64,000 bases of DNA, taken from NCBI GenBank assembly GCA_963932145.1, contig OZ010574.1, positions 84,080,549-84,144,548 on the forward strand. The letters run 5' to 3'. Numbering within the stretch: the stretch's first letter is position 1; every line of letters begins with the position of its first letter. Below, in pieces: positions 54,231 through 64,000 of this stretch. Source of the stretch: Acanthosepion lycidas (Eukaryota > Mollusca > Cephalopoda > Sepiida > Sepiidae). Below the pieces are notes generated by a model. That model had not been told where the DNA came from, did not search any database, and was given only the letters and a program-made list of their open reading frames with translations. The translations under genes were made by a program, and so were the position numbers.

Positions 54231-54604
54231 AATGGAACAGGCTAAAAAGTCTTCAGCACACACTCATATCCACTATGGCTAATTTTGTATCATTTTTCTA
54301 TTGTTATTAAGTAATAAATTGATTCACTCTGGAATTACTACACAATGTCAGATTTTATTATGCAAGTCAATGCTTTCACAACAAAATTGGTAATAACCTA
54401 CTAATGATGGTAAAATTTTCAGAATATACTTATATTTATATGTGCAATATATCCTGTGCATTTTAGCTCATATTATCTGTCATTATGAAAAATATTTATA
54501 ATTTTGTGGTTGTTAGGTTTTATTATGAAAAAAAACAAGGTAAGTACAAAATAAATTTGAAAATATATAGACACACACACACATACACACATACATATAT
54601 TATA
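54231..54604. other. No recognisable feature
   Basis: AT-rich spacer with a short (CA)n tract just before the Helitron. Confidence 0.4.
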
Positions 54605-55356
54605 CTAGCAGCATGGCCCGATGTTGCCCGTGCTTGATTAAAAAATCATACAATCGCTATCACTTGACTTAAAATATTTTTGCCCTTCCTTGCCTTTAAA
54701 GGAGTGCCCTTTGCCGTGCTGATGTTGCTACATGCCTTACTTCTTGCCTATCTCACACTGCGAATTTTTTCTAAGCTCTATACTAAACATTAAATCTGTT
54801 ATGAAAAAAAACTAAACAAAATGAGCACAAAACGATCAGCTTTAAAAAAGGACTCGTAACTGGAAAAACCAAATGAAAAAAGAATGTTAACAACAAATAC
54901 TTTTTCACACCCAACCCAGTTCTGCTGAATCAAAATCAAGCAAATGAGCCAAAAAGTGCCATGCAGATTTAAATTTTTTCCCACTTGTGATGAATGCAGC
55001 TATTGATTTTTTGTTTTTTTCATGCTAGCATGCTACTTAACATTCATGTCAGTCAGCTGTTGGCTCTCATGCTAGCCAATAGAATCTTCCTGCCTATTCG
55101 TGGCAGCCAGCTATTGGCTCTCACTCTGGCCAGTAGAAAATGGCTGCAAACTACATGAAAACTGCCATAGAAGCATGAAAAAATCGATTATTTCCACTAT
55201 TGATGGGAGTTGGGAAATGCAAAGTCGGTCTTGGCCTTCTCGCTAACTTGGAGCATGTGCATGTAAATTTTGGTGCAAATCCATCAAAAATTGTGGCCGT
55301 GCATTCGTTGCACACACACACACACTCACACACATCCTGCCTTTTATAGATAGAGA
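54605..55356 (-). mobile_element. Non-autonomous Helitron, complete (copy 5)
   Basis: In reverse it runs from tctctatctataaaaggcag to CTAG at 54605-54608. Flanking bases are A at 54604 and T at 55357. The 3' terminal hairpin (gcccgtgcttgatta / gccatgctg side) is intact. It is closely similar to copies 1 and 2. Confidence 0.9.
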
Positions 55357-55429
55357 TTAATGAAATATTCCTAAATGAATTGTTATTTTTTATTCTGAGT
55401 TTTCTCCGGTCATGATAAATGGTTAAAAT

Positions 55430-56020
55430 CTCAATGAAGCTCTTTACTCCAGACTTCATGTTGAACTTGTGTATATGATCCACTTCTAAAGATGCTGGAA
55501 AGATGTTCAGTTCCTTGAACCACTCCAGAAAATACCTGACACCTCGTGCCATGCTTTATCTTTACAAGAGCCAGATCAGACCAAAAATGGAGTATTGCTC
55601 TCACATCTGGGTTAAAGATACCCAATCTTCACTTTCCAGCCTAGACAGAGTTTAAAATATTTATGGAGTATTCTAGATAATGAATAATTTTCCAGCCTAC
55701 AACCCCTTTCCCCACAAACAAAATCTTGTTAGCCTCTCATAACTCTATTACTATTTTCATGTCAAATGTTCAGATGAACTACATTCCTTAATTCCATCAG
55801 TTCAGACATTTACAACTAAAACCCATCATGACATGTATACAGGTGTGAACCATCCTCATCCCTTTCGTATTCCATTGGTGAGTAAGAAGTTCCACTTAAA
55901 CAGCTTCTTGCCCAGAAAAGTTTCATTGTGGAACAGACTCCCAAAAGGATGCTTCCCTGATCAGTACAATCTTAACCTCTTCAAATTTGAGTGGTTCTTG
56001 GGCCTTTTATTGGGTACACA
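55430..56020 (+). pseudogene. LINE-B ORF2 C-terminal fragment
   Basis: The words in order are MLYLYKSQIRPKMEYCSHIW, then SSLSSLDRV, then (frameshifted) NVQMNYIP, and at 55833-56024 NHPHPFRIPLVSKKFHLNSF, LPRKVSLWNRLPKGCFPDQY. YK-QIRPxMEYC-HIW and SLWNxLPxxCFPDxYNLxxF are the conserved C-terminal signatures of CR1/Jockey-like ORF2. This is the best-preserved LINE-B tail in the window. Confidence 0.85.
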
Positions 56021-56859
56021 ATAGTAAGAAAAAAGTTTTCCTGTCAATATGGGCCACTATTTGAAATTTAATATTACTTACAACTGTTTTATTACTTCCA
56101 AGGCATCTTTTTTTTTTAATGTTGTTTTCCACTTTCATATACATCTCTCTTAATTGGTAGACTATAGTTTTTTTTTATTAGATTAATGTCTGGAGAGGAT
56201 AGGTGCTATTCTGTTAATCTGCTGTTTTTAGTAAAAAAATTTTTTTTTGTTTTTTTGCATGGTGAACAGTAGTCAGCTCTGCAGAATGTGAAGGCACAGG
56301 GTTGTGTATAAATATACTCTTTAGCTTAAAGCTTATTGGTTGTGACTTGAACCACTCAATAAATATTAAGTAACTTTACACTTTTTAGCCAGTGTTCTCA
56401 ATATTCTGCATCTTTACTCTCTATTTACATTTGAAACACCAGCTTTTTTCAAATATTTTCTTGTTGGTCAAAACACTTTTCTTACTTATTACCCTTTTTA
56501 TTTTTTTCCAATTTCTATTTGTGACATTCTTAAAACCAATTCTTGTTTTCTTGTTCGTATCTTGCCAATGTTTGCAATTTCTTTTTTGAATGTTCTATGA
56601 TCTCTCTTCAACTTTTTTGCAATTTCCATCTTGTGTTGCTATTATTTAAAAACTTTACAATATCTTTCTTCTTTTCTGATGTTATGTCTTTCTTACAATT
56701 AGTGATAATCTTTATATCTATGAGATGAAAAATATCAGTGACTGTAATATTATCTATGTTTACTTAAAATACAATGAACATTGAGTCATATCATAAAACA
56801 AGTTATTAAAAGTAGGAAATTGTTATGGTGAAACACATCTATTCTGTAGTTAATAGACT
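56021..56859. other. No recognisable feature
   Basis: T-rich sequence giving hydrophobic chance open frames (56392-56728). Confidence 0.45.
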
Positions 56860-57065
56860 CTTCCACCTAATATAAGTAGGAGTAGTAAGAGAAACGACGG
56901 TCAGTCGATGTCGGACGACAGTCAAATATGGAAGTAGTCAGCAACCACAACAAGATTACTCTGCGTAATACCTATTATATCAAGTTCCTAACGTTTTGTA
57001 CGTCGTACCTATTTTAGGAACAATTTAGTACAAATACAAGGCTCCACTGCGAAACCACTCCACAA
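56860..57065 (+). other. LTR-like, CpG-bearing segment
   Basis: The stretch tataagtaggagtagtaaga, then gacggtcagtcgatgtcgga and cgttttgtacgtcgtaccta is unusually CpG-rich. It has a TATA-like box followed by a gtcag/acga leader, as in the solo LTR at 59794. No TG...CA boundary or target duplication could be fixed. Confidence 0.3.
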
Positions 57066-57096
57066 CAGAAATAAACCAAACAAACTTTTTTACAAC

Positions 57097-57098
<2 letters not shown>

Positions 57099-57162
<64 letters not shown>
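57099..57162. repeat. Long (TA)n microsatellite
   Basis: About 60 bp of TA dinucleotides. Confidence 0.95.
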
Positions 57163-57165
<3 letters not shown>

Positions 57166-57603
57166 AACAATAAAAAATATAAAAAATTAAAATCTTCAGA
57201 CACACTGGGTTGTAGATTAATATTCTTTCGGGTTTTTTTTTTATTATTATTTCATTTAGATTCCTCGGCTAGTTTCAGCCAAAATGGTCATCATCAGGAG
57301 AAGAAATATTTCTGCTTGCTGGTAGCAGTAAACTACAGAAATGAATGTCTTGATGGAGAAAATGAACATTTGTCTGTAGTTTTCATTTGTTTTTTTATTT
57401 TTTTATCTTTTTAACATGAATCTTTTAACATTCCTTGTGTTGGTCAAACAGTCTCTTTTAAGTTGTTATTTGAGATAAGAGCTGGATGGATCTATGCTTG
57501 TCTGCCCTGGTCAGTTTGACAGTTTTATTGGTCCTGGAGAGGGAATGTGTCTCTGTTAAGTGTTTGTGTGTGTGTTATTTGGTTCTTAGGGAGCGAGTGA
57601 GTA

Positions 57604-57605
<2 letters not shown>
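57163..57605 (-). repeat. Repeat segment with hammerhead-core-like motif
   Basis: On the minus strand ctgatga (57291-57297), a short insert and gaaac (57272-57276), followed by tagccgagg, keep the same order as the other core-like motifs in the window. Stem II pairs only partly. The segment again adjoins (TA)n tracts. Confidence 0.4.

Positions 57606-57670
<65 letters not shown>
57605..57670. repeat. Long (TA)n microsatellite
   Basis: About 62 bp of TA dinucleotides. Confidence 0.95.
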
Positions 57671-57672
<2 letters not shown>

Positions 57673-57859
57673 AAAGGATTAAGGGATTTATTTTTAATCC
57701 AACATTTTTATTGCTTTAAATATTTTTATTTAATTGATACTGCTATTTGAAATAAATGCCCCATTTTTATTTTTACTTTAACCAGTGTGTATTACATCTA
57801 TAGACTGGCATTTTATGAGAAATCTTAATAATGAAAATCTGCATCCCACTTTGTAGGAG

Positions 57860-58240
57860 AAACCACTGTTTAATCTGGTGTACTTTACCACTCATCTAGA
57901 AAGAGCATCACAAGTCAGGAAGACTTAAAAGGGAAAATAGAGCCTGGATCCCAACAAAACATGTGGACTTGATGCTATCCCTGCAACAGTCCTTAAAAGA
58001 TGTACTCCTGAACTGACTCTTATTTTCTCTAAACTCTACAATAATGCTTTGCTACATCTTGCTTTCATGCTTGTTAGAAATCCTTTTCTGTAGTTCCAAT
58101 CTTTAAAAACTCAGGTAAATAATTTGATACTTCTATCAGCTTATTAGCCTTTTTGCAAAGTACTAGAAGCTCTGAAATGGTTTAGCATCTTATTTTACAA
58201 GGCCTTCTTTCAAACAAGCAATATGAACTAAACTACCTGT
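57860..58240 (+). pseudogene. LINE-B reverse transcriptase N-terminal part
   Basis: Conceptual reading has PTKTCGLDAIPATVLKRCTP, then SLIFSKLYNNAL and VPIFKNSG after frameshifts, then KQY. The K-xGxDxIPaxvLK--aPeL motif is the first block of Jockey/CR1-like reverse transcriptases. A roughly 1.2-kb AT-rich stretch then separates it from the catalytic part. Confidence 0.7.
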
Positions 58241-59445
58241 AAACCCATTTGGTTCCTTTTAAAATCAATTCATGATACAAAATGATGAGGTAACAATATT
58301 ATCAAATTTATTATTAATTATACATTTTAATTTGTATTTTCAATACAAGTCATTGTAATAGTTAATTTTACCCTTATTTACTCAATATTACTTAAATCAA
58401 ACACAATAATAAATTAATAAATGGAAATGTTTTAGAATTTGTGAAAAAATTTGCTGCTTTACATTATTTTCTTAATGAAATTCAGCTGGAAATTCAATGA
58501 TAGATATTAAATTATCAAACACCAGATTTTCAAAATGAACAATAAATTAACAATGCCAGAATGACATAGGAGGAGACTTATCATTGTTCCAGCACTATAA
58601 CCTAACTTTAATTTAAAACATCCCTTTCATATAAACATTGCCCTACAGGAAAAAGTTTACACTTTTAGAATGGAATTGCAAACTTATATTATACTAAAGG
58701 CCTTTTCCTTTAAGCAATAGTAGCCCCGGGGTGAAAATTTATACCAATTTTAGCATTTACTATATTTATTGAATAACATAAAGTATGGCTGCCTCCTTTT
58801 TGTGCACTTAGTTTAATTTTTTTAGGTAATTTTTTTAAAATAATAATTATATTTTAAATTATACATACTTGTTTCTTCTTCATATTTATTTCAAAATATG
58901 TAATGGTGGCAAGCCAGCATGCATCTTTTTATTTACCATCAAGTAATGTGATTCAATTTTCTAGCCATTATGTTTTATAATGACTCACCCACATAGTATT
59001 TTTACCTATCAAGTATTTTCCAAATATCTGAAATATTTGTTTATAAAAAGTTTCTAATCTAGTGTAGTGAACTGTATATATGTTATGTATATTTAAATTT
59101 ATTTAATAATGTTGTTATAATGTATTATACTTGTTTATTATTTTTCACACACATAATAGTTTGAAAATAATATGTAAATGTTTGTTTATATATGTGGATT
59201 GATATAAGAACGTGTATCAAAAACAAATACTGAATTTCCTATTAAATATGCTGTAAAAATGAAAACATGGCCCTAGCTCAAGAACCCCCTGTCTAATTTT
59301 AATGAGATTTGGCACTGCACTTGGCAGGGGTTAAATGTAGAATATGTTCATAAATTAGTTAAGGTATGTATTATGTATTGCTTAATGTATCTTGTGAACC
59401 CACACACATACATACATACATGCAAGACTAGTGTTTTAGTATTAC
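58241..59445. other. AT-rich insertion or decayed LINE middle
   Basis: This stretch lies between two LINE-B blocks that should be about 200 codons apart or less. It shows no LINE words and ends in acacacatacatacatacat, then ctag. It may be an independent insertion, but I see no terminal repeats. Confidence 0.35.
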
Positions 59446-59793
59446 AGAGATGGTGAAATTTGGGCTATTGCTTTGGCGATCTCAAAGGCATCTGAGAAGG
59501 TTTGGCATGCTGGTCTTCTACATAACTTGAAAGGTTATGGTATTTTATGATGAATTTTTGATCTGATTCAATTGCAGAATATATGTTGTCTTGAATTTTT
59601 TACATCTTTTTGTATTAATGTGGGTGTCCCCCAGGGCTTTATCCTTGGACCTAATTTTCATCAACAGCCTTGCCAGTATAATCATTTCTTGACTTGGTAT
59701 CTATGCTGATGGTGCAACTATTTATTCCTGAATCAATGGTAAGTCTGTTTGATTCAATAAGGTCAAATTGGAAGCTGATCTCAAAAATGATGT
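59446..59793 (+). pseudogene. LINE-B reverse transcriptase catalytic part
   Basis: The words are AISKASEKVWHAGLLHNLKG (the DiSKAFDkVWH block), GVPQGFILGPN, and IYADGATIYS with YADD changed to YADG. Then KVKLEADLKNDV, where the solo LTR begins. The sequence resumes after the LTR with YNLFLTG/QSVFNWSKK, exactly continuing the frame. Confidence 0.85.
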
Positions 59794-60136
59794 TGTTATG
59801 GGACCTTACCCATAATAACATAATGGACTATTCCATACGTAATAAATACTGCACCTCAAGAGGAAGCAGGGAGTTCAGTCTGAAGTCTGGAGTGAGGTCC
59901 ATCAGAAGTCTGTCAGTCAGTCAGAGCGAGCGAGTCAGTCAGTCGAGTCAGAGGCAGTCCGAAACAGAGTCGCGTTTAGACAACTACTACTAAACCTGAT
60001 TGTTCGTACTAACACTTTCTACTTCTCTGTATATATTCCATTAATATATCTGTGTTATTCCATATCCGTGTTCGAGTTCTTCTTTATTGGTTCTACCTTG
60101 GACTATCACCGTGGTACAAAGAACCGGACCATAACA
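59794..60136 (+). mobile_element. Solo LTR with 5-bp target duplication
   Basis: The LTR begins TGTTATGG and ends CCATAACA, an 8-bp inverted terminal repeat. It is flanked by GATGT at 59789-59793 and at 60137-60141, a perfect 5-bp target duplication. Inside are gtcagtcagtcagagcga-type repeats and an AT-rich TATA-like stretch near 60031. Removing the LTR and one GATGT restores the LINE-B reading frame. There is no internal coding region, so this is a recombined solo LTR of a gypsy or BEL-type element. Confidence 0.9.
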
Positions 60137-60141
60137 GATGT

Positions 60142-60190
60142 ACAATCTGTTTTTAACTGGAGCAAGAAATGACCTTGTGGGGTCAGCAGC
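60142..60190 (+). pseudogene. LINE-B continuation after the solo LTR
   Basis: The bases acaatctgtttttaactgga continue the LINE-B frame as QSVFNWSKK. The element then loses similarity. Confidence 0.7.
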
Positions 60191-60194
60191 CATC

Positions 60195-60480
60195 TAGCAT
60201 AATGAGAGAGCTTGAATGCATGCAGCATTGGTGGGAAAAGGGCTTTCTAACCTGAAGTCAATGGCCAGGTTGGAGGGTTTCCTTAATTGATGTTGACAGC
60301 CACATATTCATAACCAAGGTAAGCTTTCAAGTTGGAATACATCAGCAGTGGTTTGACCTGAAGAGGCATGGGCGCCATCAGCTCTACTTTGCCCAAGACA
60401 TGCTATGCATGAATGAATACCTCTTTGATTTTCAGCTAATGTAGAAGGAACTGGTCATTGGAAGGATGGTGATAATATCC
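60195..60480 (+). repeat. Dispersed repeat shared with 30480-30790
   Basis: The plus strand reads QWFDLKRHGRHQLYFAQDML and NEYLFDFQ, paralleled on the minus strand at 30480-30790. No domain recognised. Confidence 0.5.
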
Positions 60481-60599
60481 ATAAACATAATGTTTCTAGT
60501 TATATTTTAAAAGTTTTGTTTTTGTTCTGTCTGAAAAATAGCAAAATTCCAGTCATCAACCAGCCAATCTGTAAACCTTTTTAGTAAATATTAAATGAG

Positions 60600-60964
60600 C
60601 CTTTTTATGTTTTCTTCAGTGGTAGCTTTTCTAACATAAGCTGTCTAAAAATGTCAGTTCAATGGTCTGCAAATTGGTGAGACATGTCCATCTGTTTCAG
60701 CATTCTTCAAATCTGTTTAGATATCGTTTCTACTCAATTTTGCTTTGACAGGAAATTCCCATATGATTTTAGTTATCACTCATATTGAAATATTCTCTTG
60801 ACAACCCAATTTTGCAAGCATTGATCTGATACCAATTTTTTTCTTTCTCTTCTTGCATTTATGCGCAAGGTAACAGAATAGGATATATTAAACCACTTGG
60901 AAATTTCCGTATAGCATTTTCTGGATTGATAAATCTCAATCAATATATTTTTTAAGTGATCCAA
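60600..60964 (-). pseudogene. Tc1-like helix-turn-helix remnant
   Basis: The minus-strand frame from about 60955 reads LIEIYQSRKCYTEISKWFNI followed by SVTLRINARRERKKLVSDQC. EIYQSxKxYxxISKxxNI is the usual first helix-turn-helix of Tc1 transposases. The rest of the protein is not found. The adjacent 60600-60760 part shares words with 5760-5900. Confidence 0.45.
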
Positions 60965-61144
60965 GTGGTCTTTTGTTTTGGGTATGGTTTTTAAAAAAGC
61001 AATGGTGCTTAATTGGTAATTTGAATTTATATAAGCTTTCTAAAGTTAAGTTGAGTATTGCAACATACAGTGTATATAAAAATCGTTCAATATTAGTTGT
61101 TTTTATGACATTATTTACATTTTTCACAAAGAAACTGTTGCTAA

Positions 61145-61887
61145 TTGTGGAAAGAAAGTAATAATATTAATTCTCACTTATTTATTATCAATAGAATAAT
61201 CCAGAACCTATATTGGCAGCAAACTGCCTGCATACAGATAGAAAATGCATTTAGTAAATATACAAAAATTAAAATAGGTGTAAGACAAAGAAGTGTCTTC
61301 TCACCAGGCCCTTTCAACCTATACACAGAGGCAATTCTGAAAGATTTAAAAGCGATCCCCACCCAGAATCATTACTGACAGATACTATCTTAACAGCATA
61401 TGGTATGTAGATAATGGACCTAGAAAAGAAGCTACATGAATTCTTCCAGAAAGTAATGAAGGAAATCAAGAAAAAAAACTAAACATCAATTGCAAGAAGA
61501 CAGAATGCATGGTTGTTAGCAAAAGGATGAGCCCAACATGTAAATTACAAATCAGAGATACCAGAATCAAACCGGTGCAACAATTTAAGTATCTAGGAAG
61601 CATATTAACAGAGGATGGAAAGTGTGACATGCAAATTTGAAAGCACATTGGGATAGCGAAAGATGCCTTCCAAAAATTGAACAAAATATTAAGAAATAGA
61701 AAAATATCATTACAAATAATAAAAGAGTATTGAACTGCTGTATAGTATCAGTCCCCCTCCTGGAATGGATGCTGGATGATTTCCTCACAGATGAAGAAAC
61801 AACTTGAAGCAGCAGAAGTGAGCAACAACAAAGTTTTAGAAAAAATGGAAGCAAAAGCAACATTTATACTTATCATTAGAGAGAGAT
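61145..61887 (+). pseudogene. LINE-A reverse transcriptase and 3' region, broken
   Basis: The open frame at 61145-61378 has QTACIQIENAFSKYTKIKIG, then VRQRSVFSPGPFNLYTEAIL, the block with the GVRQG-cLSP-LFNLY signature. After stops the words INCKKTECMVV, IKPVQQFKYLGSILTEDGKC and AKDAFQKLNKILRNRKIS follow, then SLQMKKQLEAAE and KVLEKMEAK. The YADD region between is lost. The sequence is interrupted at about 61888 by an unrelated insertion and resumes at 62699. Confidence 0.8.
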
Positions 61888-62698
61888 TGTAGGAATCCTT
61901 CTACTCGGTTTTTCATTGAATATTAAAATTTGGAGTGTCGTGATTCAATACATTAATAAAATATCGTTACAGGGTCGCTCGTAATTTGGCCGTCTAAAAT
62001 AATCAAATGCTTTTCATTGAAGGGATAAAATTCAGTAGAAAAGACAACGTAGTTTCAACAAATAAACATTGATTTAATATAACGATAGGAATACAAACAG
62101 TAGATAATAGATTGGAAAGTAATGTCTTTTGTTTGGGTTGATAAAGTTCTGAAATAAAATATAAACTGTGTGTACGTGTGTGAGAAACAATAAAATGTTG
62201 TGATATGTGTGTTTGTATGAAAAAGTCAACATGTGTGTGCGTGATTCATAGTAAAAACGGATACGAGATATACAAATTATTTCTTACTGTTGGCGGTGTT
62301 GCCATGGTCTGGAGTTTGTCAACTCTGTCATTTTTGACATGAGGTCATGAAGGTCATCAGCAAGAGGTGTGTGTAGTTTGGTGACAGCCGTGTGTATATA
62401 TTCTTTTGGCAACGGATTTCGTATGTTTTTATACACTTTTTCTGAACAATATCGGCTCCAGAATTAAATTATTTATTTATTTATAATTGGCCCTAAGAAG
62501 TCACGTGGTATGTCTTCTACTACGTCTGTACGATATTTGGTCGGTATCTACCTAAAAATGATGATGACTAATACAACAAACATTCTGATTTGTAATCTAT
62601 GATTTTATTGGTGTGTTTTAAGATGTAAGTGTTTTCTTGAGTGTGATTGGTTTATAAATATTGTAGTTGATATTTTAGTGGACACGACAAGATAGTCA
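61888..62698. mobile_element. Unidentified 0.8-kb insertion in LINE-A
   Basis: The LINE-A frame breaks at agagagattg and resumes with aaatttccagggcacataat, so the 0.8 kb between is an insertion. It begins tgtaggaatccttctactcg and ends gacacgacaagatagtca, allowing TG...CA ends, and is less AT-rich with several CpG. No clear target duplication is visible, and an agattg/agatag pair is only a weak candidate. It could be a solo LTR or another element. Confidence 0.5.
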
Positions 62699-62945
62699 AA
62701 ATTTCCAGGGCACATAATAAGGAAAGAGGGTTTGGAAAATTTGATGCTCATGGGACAGATTGAATGTAAGAGGGTCAGAAGAAAGTAATGTGCAGCCTAC
62801 CTGGAAAACTTGAGTAAATGGATATCAGAGTAGGATTTGAGAAAAAAAAAGACAAAAATTATTAAGCAATACAAACGACAGGAAATTGTGGAGATAATGT
62901 CCTGAAGAGGTATGGCACATAGAAGAAGAAAAAGAAAAAACTGTT
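62699..62945 (+). pseudogene. LINE-A ORF2 3' end after the insertion
   Basis: The words FQGHIIRKEGLENLMLMGQI, then ECKRVRRK, QPTWKT and the gaagaagaaaaagaaaaaac tail parallel 8950-9235. This is the 3' end of the copy that begins at 61145. Confidence 0.75.
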
Positions 62946-63635
62946 TTATTAATGCTAATTAAGTAAATAAATATCACATTCAGAATGATCAATCAGAAAA
63001 AATTATATAAAATAATCACAGTATTGAAGACTTTTGTGTAAAACTGTGTAAATACAATAATAATAATAATCAGTATTTAAACAGTATTTTACTGTTTAAA
63101 TACTGATGTATTTTAATTTATATAATCAGTATTTTACTTCTAATTGCTTTGTTTTTCAAGTTAAAAATGTGAATATTGCACAAAATAGTCAGATTTTCTT
63201 GCAATCAACTTAACAAGGTATGCATTTAGTCATGTTTTGTTTTCTCTTCTGGATGCTAAATTGAAATGTTAAATAAAAAAATATTGATCAGAATACATCA
63301 AGGAAAATGAAAAGGCAAATTCATATAGCTACTTGAAAGAATTACCAAACTGGTAAGTTAATTTCCCAACCAACAACTCAAAAGTTCTTAATGACTCCAG
63401 CCTTATTAGGTAATAAGAATGCATTTGTTTTTGTTCAAATATTTCTTATGCAGCTCACTCACATTATTGCTATAATTTTATTATTATTATTTCTTCCTCC
63501 ATCTTAATATATGTCATTTTTTTCATTGAAATTCATTAGTGAATTTATTTATATGAGGGAGTGAAGCTAGGGCTGTGAAATCTTTCTTGCATTCATTTCA
63601 AAACTTATTAATAACTGCATTGATTCTCTGTAAAC
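62946..63635. other. No recognisable gene; one small hairpin
   Basis: AT-rich, with a perfect 16-bp hairpin at 63071-63105 (cagtatttaaacagta, ttt loop, and complement). It includes the LINE-A downstream word gatcaatcagaaaaa. Confidence 0.45.
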
Positions 63636-63639
63636 TGTC

Positions 63640-64000
63640 ATCTAACTGTTCAAAGAAGTCTGTTAACTTTGTTTGTAAAAAAAAAAATCATCAACAGCAG
63701 ATATGATGTCATAATAACTCTGATACTTTTTTGCATGTTTGGGAACAGATCAGGAAAATAGGGAGGGTAATCAACCAGTTCAAAGCCACAGTCAGATACC
63801 AGCAGTGATTGCAACTAGAGACTTGTGCTGGAGCATTATCCTGATGAAACAAAACTCTTTTCTTCAGTTTTTTTTTTTTGGTATTTGGTCATTTAAGCCT
63901 TTTGTAACTGCCTCAGCAATTTGGCATAATACTATCCCTTGATGGTATGGCCCTTTTGAAGATATTCAATAAACACAATGGCTTTTTCACATTAAAACTG
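63640..64000 (-). pseudogene. mariner transposase fragment, runs off the window
   Basis: The minus strand repeats the order seen at 43992-44279: IEYLQKGHTIKG-YYAKLLRQ, then VLFHQDNAPAQ with the second catalytic Asp, then FE-LITLPI. Words such as catcaacagcagatatgatg and caaccagttcaaagccacag are shared at the DNA level with 43950-44080. Stops interrupt it, and the N-terminal part lies beyond the end of the window. Confidence 0.8.

Noticed and set aside
55151..55552. 133-codon minus-strand open frame
   Set aside because: It runs from unique DNA into the Helitron, and its C-terminal part is the same Helitron-derived peptide seen at 10763-10993.
1..64000. tRNA genes
   Set aside because: A- and B-box-like words occur only inside degenerate SINE-like repeats. 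No stretch folds into a full cloverleaf as far as I can judge by eye.

Overview
This window looks like gene-poor, repeat-dominated intergenic or intronic DNA from an animal, most likely a cephalopod mollusc and plausibly an octopus. The inference rests on strong AT richness, about forty long (TA)n tracts, tRNA-SINE-like repeats, several clades of non-LTR retrotransposon, and a mix of Tc1/mariner, hAT and Helitron elements. Species identity is inferred from composition and cannot be proven here. I find no convincing host protein-coding exon, tRNA or rRNA gene. Every recognisable protein similarity is to a transposase or a retrotransposon polyprotein, and all of these are decayed.

Layout. 1-5000: AT-rich sequence, a SINE-like copy, many microsatellites and a 31-bp minisatellite with a 204-bp higher-order period. 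4981-5743: a complete non-autonomous Helitron. 5.9-9.3 kb: an unnamed dispersed repeat, a 133-bp tandem duplication and a LINE 3' end. 9.6-12.3 kb: a maT-like mariner fragment, then a Tc1-like element carrying a nested Helitron. 12.4-16.6 kb: LINE tail, SINE, hAT C-terminus, two reverse-strand LINE fragments and two tandem copies of the unnamed repeat. 16.8-18.4 kb: a Tc1-like element with both terminal inverted repeats. 18.4-25 kb: microsatellites, LINE fragments and two foldback structures. 25.1-26.6 kb: a second near-full Tc1-like element. 28-36.7 kb: LINE, SINE-like copies, a maT-like mariner with an LTR-like insertion, a truncated Helitron, a LINE fragment with a local inverted duplication, and a Helitron with a different 5' body. 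39.1 kb: an 80-bp palindromic mariner MITE. 41-45.3 kb: large palindromes, a direct duplication and a mariner. 48.3-49.8 kb: a gypsy-type retroelement remnant. 51.8-56 kb: internally deleted Tc1, SINE-like copy, Helitron and LINE tail. 57.8-60.2 kb: a LINE split by a solo LTR with a 5-bp target duplication. 61.1-63 kb: a LINE split by an unidentified 0.8-kb insertion. 63.6-64 kb: a mariner running off the window.

The genes do not form a pathway. What the window records is successive transposon insertions: Helitron into Tc1, LTR into LINE, an LTR-like sequence into mariner, and an unknown element into LINE. The best second-look items are the MADE1-like MITE, the set of hammerhead-core-like motifs, the TSD-flanked solo LTR, the large foldbacks next to (TA)n tracts, and the Helitrons that share a 3' end but differ in 5' body. 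I did not find a novel defence or metabolic system. LINE-A, LINE-B and LINE-C below are my own labels for three groups of fragments.
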